This document shows, in pieces, positions 6,985 to 11,932 of a stretch of 11,932 nt of DNA (the first letter of the stretch is position 1; each line of letters starts with the position of its first letter). The position numbers and the translations under genes are program-made. Below the pieces are notes generated by a model that saw only the letters and a list, made by a program, of their open reading frames with translations, was not told the DNA's origin and ran no database searches. Source of the stretch: Coriobacteriales bacterium. GTDB taxonomy: Bacteria; Actinomycetota; Coriobacteriia; Coriobacteriales; UBA8131. Location of the stretch: NCBI GenBank assembly GCA_031261765.1, contig JAISJA010000090.1:1-11932 (forward strand), given 5' to 3'.

Positions 6985-7284
6985 ATGAGGGAAAATGCAA
7001 AAAACGCCGTTCTGAATGTGCGTATAGACACCGCCGAGAAGCAGGCCGCAGACAAACTTTTTTCGAAAATGGGAACTTCGACCTCTGAGGCGGTTAGAAT
7101 GTTTCTGGCAGAAGCCATAGCCGCTCAGAAGATGCCGTTCGTTCCAAAGAGCATTGAGAAAAGTGGAAAGACTAGCGCCTTTGGTTTGTTGCACATATAC
7201 GCCCGTCAGGAGAACATGGCCAAGGAGCGCGATAGTTGGATAGACTCTCTAACTTATAAACATGAGGAAAGGCACGTACGATAA
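6985..7284 (+). CDS. RelB/DinJ-family antitoxin
   Basis: A 99-residue ribbon-helix-helix protein, expected to bind DNA at its own promoter and neutralise the downstream PIN toxin. The N-terminal half shows the family pattern: a short strand AVLNVRID, a helix KQAADKLFSKMG, the turn TSTSEAVRMFL, then a second helix ending in MPFVPK, the RelB/DinJ equivalent of the xxIPFxxK segment. The C-terminal half (about residues 50-99) is variable, charged and probably wraps the toxin. The ATG at 6985 has AGGGAG seven bases upstream; the GTG at 6952 in the same frame lies inside the promoter and is rejected. The stop TAA overlaps the toxin ATG by one base (TAATG), so translation is likely coupled. RelB/DinJ antitoxins more often pair with RelE/YafQ-fold toxins, so a PIN partner is a mixed pairing. 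Confidence 0.85.
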   Translation: MRENAKNAVLNVRIDTAEKQAADKLFSKMGTSTSEAVRMFLAEAIAAQKMPFVPKSIEKSGKTSAFGLLHIYARQENMAKERDSWIDSLTYKHEERHVR

Positions 7285-7646
7285 TGGCTACTTATATAGA
7301 CGAGACCGTCATACTGCGCTACCTGCTTGACGACAACCACGCACAGGCGCAAAAGGCGGCGCGCACCATACGCGAGGGGCATACGTATTCATCGCCTGAG
7401 ATAATGGCCCGTGTAGCGGTTACCTTGCGAGACATATATAAGTGCCCGCGCTCGCTTATAGCCAACGCCGTTGAGATGCTATGCGACGACATAATAGTCA
7501 TAGAGGAAGACGTCTGCCGTCTGGCAGGCCGCTTCTTTGGCTCCACGCTGTACGACTTCACTGACTGCCTGATGTTGGCGCGAAACGCGTTGTATGGCTA
7601 TGATATATTGTCTTTCGATAAGCCCATACTTAAAAGGACCATCTAG
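7284..7646 (+). CDS. PIN-domain protein, VapC-like toxin with altered active site
   Basis: A 120-residue PIN-domain protein, by family a metal-dependent RNase toxin. Landmarks are the N-terminal YIDETVILRYLLDDN (Asp6), the helix IMARVAVTLRDIYKCPR (40-56), YDFTDCLMLARN with Asp91 and Asp94, and SFDKPILK (Asp112). It is the length of the usual single-domain toxins. In relatives of this subfamily the first motif is normally IDTNVLLRYL, and the helix carries a Glu at the place of Arg43 (as in xxxEVVYVL). Here DTN is DET and that Glu appears to be Arg. Glu39, four residues earlier, might stand in for it, otherwise the nuclease may be weak or inactive. It is co-translated with the antitoxin. Its stop shares CTAG with the convergent dehydratase gene. 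Confidence 0.82.
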   Translation: MATYIDETVILRYLLDDNHAQAQKAARTIREGHTYSSPEIMARVAVTLRDIYKCPRSLIANAVEMLCDDIIVIEEDVCRLAGRFFGSTLYDFTDCLMLARNALYGYDILSFDKPILKRTI

Positions 7647-10603
7647 GCGGCTTCGGCGACGGCGCCTTCCTTGGCAGGCGTCTGGACGGCCTCCGTATGC
7701 ACGGGCTCGGCCTTGACGGGCTCGGCCTTTGTGGGTTGCGCCTCTGGCGGTTCAGGTTCGTCCTGCGCTTTCTCGAAATTGCTCTTTGCCACGCTTATCA
7801 TAAGCTTTATGCGGTTAAGCTGGTTCACCTCGCTGGCGCCTGGGTCATAGTCCACGGCGACTATATTGCTTTCAGGATACAGTCGTCGAAGCTCCTTTAT
7901 GACGCCCTTGCCGGTAACGTGGTTCGGCAGGCAGCCAAACGGCTGCGTGCAAACTATGTTTGGACAACCGGACGCTATAAGCTCCTGCATCTCTGCCGTA
8001 AGCAGCCAGCCCTCGCCCATTGAGTTACACAGGCTGAGCACTGGGCGCGCGTAGTTCGCAAGCTCATATATGGTAGCCGGAGGCTCGAAACGTTTAGATT
8101 TCCTAAGCGCTTTACGAAGGGGTTTACGTATCAGGTCAAGCGCCCAGATGCCCACCTTCGCGCCGAATTTAGACGTCCACGGTTTGCTTAACTCGTCATG
8201 CTGCCAAATGCCGCCGCTTATGCCAAATAAGAAGAATTCCGTAAGGCCGGGCACGACGACTTCGCAGCCCTCTGACTCTATGGTCTCTACTATCTGGTTG
8301 TTTGCGGTTGGATGGAACTTCACGAGTATCTCGCCCACTACGCCAACGCGCGGTTTACTACGGTCGTTTATAAGCGGAAGCTCGTCAAACGCTTTTATTA
8401 TCTCACGCGTGGTGCGCTTATATATGCGGTAGCTCGCCTTGGTGTCCATCTGCTTTTTGCAAACGTCCATGTACCAGTCGAACAGCTTTTGCGCGCTACC
8501 CGGTTCTGCCTCATACGGGCGCGTGCGGTACAGACATTGCATAAGCAAGTCGCCATAGTATATTGCGTATATGGCACGGCGCAGCATGTCAAACGATATC
8601 TTGAAACCGGGGTTATCCTCCTGTAGCTCCGTCGCGTTCGCGTTCTTCTGTTTGGCCGGACGATGGAACGACAAGCTTATGACCGGTACTTGTTCGGCGC
8701 CAGCCTCTTTAAGCGCTTTGCGGATAAGCGATATATAGTTCGTCGCACGGCAGCCGCCACCTGTTTGCGTTATTATGACCGCCGTGTGGTCAAGGTCGTA
8801 TCGGCCTGACGTTATGGCCTCCATGACCTGGCCGGTCACAAGTATAGACGGATAGCAGATGTCGTTGTTGGCGTACTTCAGCCCGGCGTCCACGGCTCCC
8901 TGGTCTACCGACGGCAGAAGCTCAAGGTTGTAGCCGGCGTGCTGGAATATGCGAACCAGGAGTTCAAAGTGTATCGGCGCCATCTGCGGCGCTATTATCG
9001 TATACTTCTTGTCCTTCATGTCTTGCGTGTACTGCGACTTTGGGAACGCCGTGGATTCCGCGTGGCGGGTGTGGCGTGATAAAGGCGCGGATGGTGTTGT
9101 CTGGGAGCTTCGCGTAGCGAAAGCGGTCGCATCTTCCCGCAATGGCATCTGCTCTGCAGCTAGATTCCCAGCGTTTCGTTCGGCGCTACGCGCCTCACCG
9201 CCTTCACTGCGTTCAGGCGCGCGGGAATGACGTTCTGTACTTGTTGCGCGAAGCTCCTCGACAGAGTCATTCACAGACGCACCGTTGCCGGCGTTTCGTT
9301 GCTGGTCGTGCAAAGCCGCGAGCAGCGAGCGTATACGTATGCGCGCCGCGCCAAGGTTGGATACCTCGTCTATCTTAAGCACGGTGTATATCTTGCCGGA
9401 TCCCTCCAGGATCTCCTGTGTCTGGTCTGTCGTAAGCGCGTCCAGGCCGCAACCAAAGCTGTTAAGCTGTATGAGGTCAAGGTCATCGCGGGTAGTCACG
9501 TATTTCGCGGCCGCGTAAAGACGCGAGTGGAACATCCACTGGTCGACTATACGCAACGGACGTTCCGGCTTCATTAGATGCGACACGCTGCTTTCCGTAA
9601 GCACCGCAAGCCCAAATGAGTTAAGCAGCTCCGGAATAGCGTGGTTTATCTCAGGATCAAGGTGATAAGGCCTCCCGGCAAGCACTATGCCATGCGTACC
9701 GGTCTCGTCCATCCACTTAAGGGTCTCCTCGCCTTTAAGATGCACGGCCGCTTTGAAATGCGTGTCCTCAAGCCAGGCGGCATCCACGGCTGACTTCACC
9801 TCGTCAAGCGTTGGCGCGAATCCTTTGGCGTTTATATGGCTGCTCCAGTACCTTGACAGTTCCTCGTGCATGCGAACGGCCAGCCGCTCCCGGTCGTCAT
9901 ACGGAACGAATGGGTTTAAGAACGCGGTGTTCAAGCTCGCAAGCTCGTCTACGTTAAGTTTAATGACCTCTGGGTAGCTTACGACTACCGGGCAGTTATA
10001 GTGGTTCTGCGCCCCGGCGTCCTCTTGCCGCTCCAGGCGTATGCACGGCATCCAAATGAAGTCTATCACCGGCTCTTCCACGAAACCATGCTCGCCAACC
10101 GGTATCTGCCTGGTCTTGCCAAGCAGGTTCATTATGTGCCCATGGGCAAGTTTAGCCGGGTAGCACACGCTTTCGGACGGCATGGACTCTATACCAGCGT
10201 CGTATGTAGACTTAGTGGTCTCGTCTGACAGTATGGTCGCGAAGCCCAGCGTCTTGAAGAACGTGAACCAGAATGGGTAGTTCTCGTACATGTTAAGCAC
10301 GCGCGGCAGGCCAACGGTCGGGCGCGTGGCTTCCTCGGGTTCAAGCGGTATATAGGGGTTATCCTCAGAGCCTTTGAACAGGCGGTCGTACTTCCATTTG
10401 AACAGGTTCGGCAGCTTCGAGTTGTCGGTCTTTATACCTGCGCCCTTCTCGCAACGGTTACCGGTTACGAAACGGCGCGTACGCCCCGTAACGGGATCTT
10501 TGCCAAACGTGCTTATAGTCAGCAGACAATTGTTTGAGCAGCTTCTGCAATGCGCGGTGCGATGCGTAGGCTCAAGCGTCTGCAACTCGTTTTGATTAAG
10601 CAT
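7643..10603 (-). CDS. Acyl-CoA dehydratase activase-related protein, DUF2229 plus HgdB-like part
   Basis: A 986-residue protein matching the C-terminal two thirds of the very large 2-hydroxyacyl-CoA dehydratase/activase-related proteins of anaerobes (COG3580/COG3581 type). The N-terminus has an iron-sulfur-like cysteine set, C19, C22, C26 and C51 (CRSCSNNC ... GNRCEKGAG). DUF2229 follows (about 95-430), with [26 protein letters not shown] and FIWMPC. An odd linker runs at about 436-528. The HgdB-like part (about 530-935) contains NNDICYPS (C583), [10 protein letters not shown] (C618) and [15 protein letters not shown] low-complexity tail repeats KAEPV. The ATG at 10603 overlaps the upstream gene's stop by 8 bp. 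Family members have no settled substrate, so activation or dehydration of a hydroxyacyl-CoA is only a family-level guess. The linker carries repeat-like sequence, described separately. Confidence 0.85.
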   Translation of the reverse strand: MLNQNELQTLEPTHRTAHCRSCSNNCLLTISTFGKDPVTGRTRRFVTGNRCEKGAGIKTDNSKLPNLFKWKYDRLFKGSEDNPYIPLEPEEATRPTVGLPRVLNMYENYPFWFTFFKTLGFATILSDETTKSTYDAGIESMPSESVCYPAKLAHGHIMNLLGKTRQIPVGEHGFVEEPVIDFIWMPCIRLERQEDAGAQNHYNCPVVVSYPEVIKLNVDELASLNTAFLNPFVPYDDRERLAVRMHEELSRYWSSHINAKGFAPTLDEVKSAVDAAWLEDTHFKAAVHLKGEETLKWMDETGTHGIVLAGRPYHLDPEINHAIPELLNSFGLAVLTESSVSHLMKPERPLRIVDQWMFHSRLYAAAKYVTTRDDLDLIQLNSFGCGLDALTTDQTQEILEGSGKIYTVLKIDEVSNLGAARIRIRSLLAALHDQQRNAGNGASVNDSVEELRATSTERHSRAPERSEGGEARSAERNAGNLAAEQMPLREDATAFATRSSQTTPSAPLSRHTRHAESTAFPKSQYTQDMKDKKYTIIAPQMAPIHFELLVRIFQHAGYNLELLPSVDQGAVDAGLKYANNDICYPSILVTGQVMEAITSGRYDLDHTAVIITQTGGGCRATNYISLIRKALKEAGAEQVPVISLSFHRPAKQKNANATELQEDNPGFKISFDMLRRAIYAIYYGDLLMQCLYRTRPYEAEPGSAQKLFDWYMDVCKKQMDTKASYRIYKRTTREIIKAFDELPLINDRSKPRVGVVGEILVKFHPTANNQIVETIESEGCEVVVPGLTEFFLFGISGGIWQHDELSKPWTSKFGAKVGIWALDLIRKPLRKALRKSKRFEPPATIYELANYARPVLSLCNSMGEGWLLTAEMQELIASGCPNIVCTQPFGCLPNHVTGKGVIKELRRLYPESNIVAVDYDPGASEVNQLNRIKLMISVAKSNFEKAQDEPEPPEAQPTKAEPVKAEPVHTEAVQTPAKEGAVAEAA
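7702..7731 (-). repeat. Two tandem 15-bp units in the C-terminal tail
   Basis: CGGGCTCGGCCTT plus two more bases is repeated back to back (7702-7716, 7717-7731). In frame this gives KAEPV twice, within an acidic, proline-rich and probably disordered tail. Confidence 0.75.
9030..9300 (-). repeat. Repeat-derived linker inside the dehydratase-like gene
   Basis: This stretch encodes the linker at about residues 436-525, with a composition unlike either flanking domain ([30 protein letters not shown]). It contains a 65-bp palindromic unit (9164-9228) bounded by ATTCCC/GGGAAT with inner arms GCGCCT (9190-9195) and AGGCGC (9215-9220). It also has a small hairpin TTCGC-GTA-GCGAA (9109-9121) and a 10-bp direct repeat GCGTTTCGTT at 9171-9180 and 9291-9300, exactly 120 bp apart and therefore in frame. 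Peptides like [12 protein letters not shown] are typical of short interspersed palindromic intergenic repeats when translated. I infer that such elements inserted here without breaking the frame. Confidence 0.6.
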
Positions 10604-11932
10604 AGTGTAGTGCTTTCATTCTCATCGTGCGTTCTTTTGGCGGCACCGGGCGTAGTGCGTCAGCGCCGTTTTCGTTGTCTGTTGAGAAACCCGTGCCAGA
10701 CATACCAGCATCAGACGCGCTCGCGTATACCACGGCGTTTTCCTCTGTGGCTTGCGCGGTGCCGATCTGCATGGCATCCGTTTGCGTGTTCTCGTTCTTC
10801 TCCGCTGAAGCGTTATACCGGTCGCGCGCCAATAGCGCTGCGCCGTATGCGCCCATGAGCCCGGCGATGTCAGGCCTTATGGCCTCGTGTCCACTTAGCG
10901 TCTCGAAAGCGCGAAGCACGGCGTCGTTTAAGAACGTGCCGCCCTGCACTATCACGTTGTCACCGACCTCACTGGGATCACGCAGTTTTATGACCTTGAA
11001 AAGTGCGTTTTTTATAACGCTGTATGAGAGCCCGGCCGATATGTCTCCGACGGTAGCGCCCTCTTTCTGCGCCTGTTTTACGCGCGAGTTCATGAACACC
11101 GTACAGCGGGAGCCTAGATCTACCGGGTTCTCAGACCTTACCGCAGCGGCGGCGAACTCTTGGACCGGCATGTCCATGGACTCGGCGAACGCCTCTATGA
11201 ACGAGCCGCAGCCAGAGCTGCAAGCCTCGTTTAACATGATGTGCTCTATAACTCCGTTACGTACCCGCAGGCATTTCATGTCCTGGCCGCCTATGTCCAA
11301 TATGAACTCGACGTCAGGTAGGAGTTCCTGTGCCCCGCGCAAATGCGCCACGGTTTCCACCTCGCCGGAGTCGCATTGCAGCGCTTCCAGCAAAAGGCCC
11401 TCGCCGTATCCTGTAACAGTCGTGTGGCGTATGTTTATGCCCTGTGGCATCTCATCGTAAAGCTGCAGTATGGCGCGTTTCGCCGCGGCGAACACGTCGC
11501 CTTTGTTATTGGCGTAATAGCTCCATAGTATCTTGCCCTCGTCGCTTATCAACGTAGATTTAAACGTGGTTGAACCGGCGTCTATGCCAAGGAACGCGTC
11601 GCCCCTATACGTTTTCATGTCTCCGCGCTTCACGGTGGCCTTAGCGTGCCGTTTCTGGAACGCCTCATAGTCGGCTTTATCTTTGAACAGCGGGTCTAGG
11701 CGCGTGACCTCGCTGCCCTGTATGTCGCCTATGCCGTCAAGGCGCTTAAGGATCTCGGGTATTGTGAAGTGCGTATCGTCTTGCGTGGCGCTATCTTTCG
11801 CGGCGCTATCTGTCGCAGCGCTATCTTTCGCGGCGTCATCTTGCGATGTCCCGTCACCATGTGCAGCGCCGTTTTTTGCAGAGCCGTTCGCGTTGCGCTT
11901 GGCCTCCTTCGCGCCGGCAAGCGCGGCACCCA
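10596..11932 (-). CDS. BadF/BcrA-type acyl-CoA dehydratase activase (ATPase part), 5' end outside window
   Basis: ATP-binding activase domain of the large dehydratase-activase-related family (COG1924). The reading frame is open without a stop from 10596 to the window edge (444 complete codons before the stop), so a GTG at 11633 is unlikely to be the true start. After a low-complexity repeat linker (11760-11932) come a short domain ([13 protein letters not shown] ... [10 protein letters not shown]) and then [16 protein letters not shown] (phosphate 1), [17 protein letters not shown] (phosphate 2), [11 protein letters not shown] with two cysteines likely to hold a 4Fe-4S cluster between subunits, [13 protein letters not shown] and [14 protein letters not shown], ending the domain at [13 protein letters not shown]. 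About 70 low-complexity residues follow before the stop. Relatives usually have a first ATPase domain before this one, so it should lie to the right. It overlaps the downstream gene by 8 bp. Confidence 0.88.
   Translation of the reverse strand, partial: GAALAGAKEAKRNANGSAKNGAAHGDGTSQDDAAKDSAATDSAAKDSATQDDTHFTIPEILKRLDGIGDIQGSEVTRLDPLFKDKADYEAFQKRHAKATVKRGDMKTYRGDAFLGIDAGSTTFKSTLISDEGKILWSYYANNKGDVFAAAKRAILQLYDEMPQGINIRHTTVTGYGEGLLLEALQCDSGEVETVAHLRGAQELLPDVEFILDIGGQDMKCLRVRNGVIEHIMLNEACSSGCGSFIEAFAESMDMPVQEFAAAAVRSENPVDLGSRCTVFMNSRVKQAQKEGATVGDISAGLSYSVIKNALFKVIKLRDPSEVGDNVIVQGGTFLNDAVLRAFETLSGHEAIRPDIAGLMGAYGAALLARDRYNASAEKNENTQTDAMQIGTAQATEENAVVYASASDAGMSGTGFSTDNENGADALRPVPPKERTMRMKALHYA
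11788..11832 (-). repeat. Three tandem 15-bp units in the activase linker
   Basis: GCGCTATCTTTCGCG repeats three times (11788-11802, 11803-11817 with two changes, 11818-11832), with a decayed fourth copy after it. In frame it encodes [15 protein letters not shown], a flexible linker between domains. Slippage could change the copy number without shifting the frame. Confidence 0.8.

Noticed and set aside
6112..6988. Plus-strand frames across hydN and its leader (239 and 173 residues)
   Set aside because: They run opposite a four-cluster ferredoxin with perfect cysteine spacing, and into the promoters.
11631..11633. GTG as start of a stand-alone 345-residue activase
   Set aside because: The frame stays open upstream to the window edge and encodes the linker expected inside the large fused protein.

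Overview
The window reads as a strict or facultative anaerobe that makes H2 or ferments via formate. Giant activase/dehydratase-like proteins of this kind are common in Coriobacteriia, anaerobic Firmicutes and related gut anaerobes. A Coriobacteriia-like actinobacterium is my tentative guess, from gene content only. Isoleucine is often encoded by ATA although the DNA is moderately GC-rich.

Left two thirds (minus strand, read right to left from about 6785 to 1): a formate hydrogenlyase operon of the Hyf (hydrogenase-4, FHL-2) type. A consensus-like sigma70 promoter (6791-6818) leads to a possible 51-residue small ORF (6597-6752). Next come a HydN-like four-cluster ferredoxin (6046-6600) and a formate dehydrogenase H (3808-6030) that has cysteine in place of selenocysteine. 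A 270-bp gap with two competing hairpins follows, then HyfA (2947-3537), HyfB (927-2945) and HyfC (1-916, cut by the window edge about ten residues before its expected end). The expected model is that FdhF oxidises formate, HydN/HyfA carry electrons, and HyfB/HyfC form part of the membrane arm of a [NiFe]-hydrogenase complex. Its remaining subunits should lie to the left of the window.

Middle (plus strand, 6933-7646): a compact toxin-antitoxin pair, a RelB/DinJ-like antitoxin and a PIN-domain protein, with their own promoter and palindromic operator candidates. The PIN protein lacks the usual second acidic residue.

Right third (minus strand, 7643-11932): a two-gene version of the very large acyl-CoA dehydratase activase-related protein, normally one polypeptide of about 1400 residues. 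The right-hand gene carries BadF/BcrA-type ATPase domain(s) and runs off the window. The left-hand gene carries the DUF2229 and HgdB-like parts. The two reading frames overlap by 8 bp. All three interdomain linkers are swollen with low-complexity or repeat-derived sequence. One contains what looks like an interspersed palindromic repeat translated in frame. The toxin gene and the activase gene converge on one shared CTAG, so no terminator fits between them.
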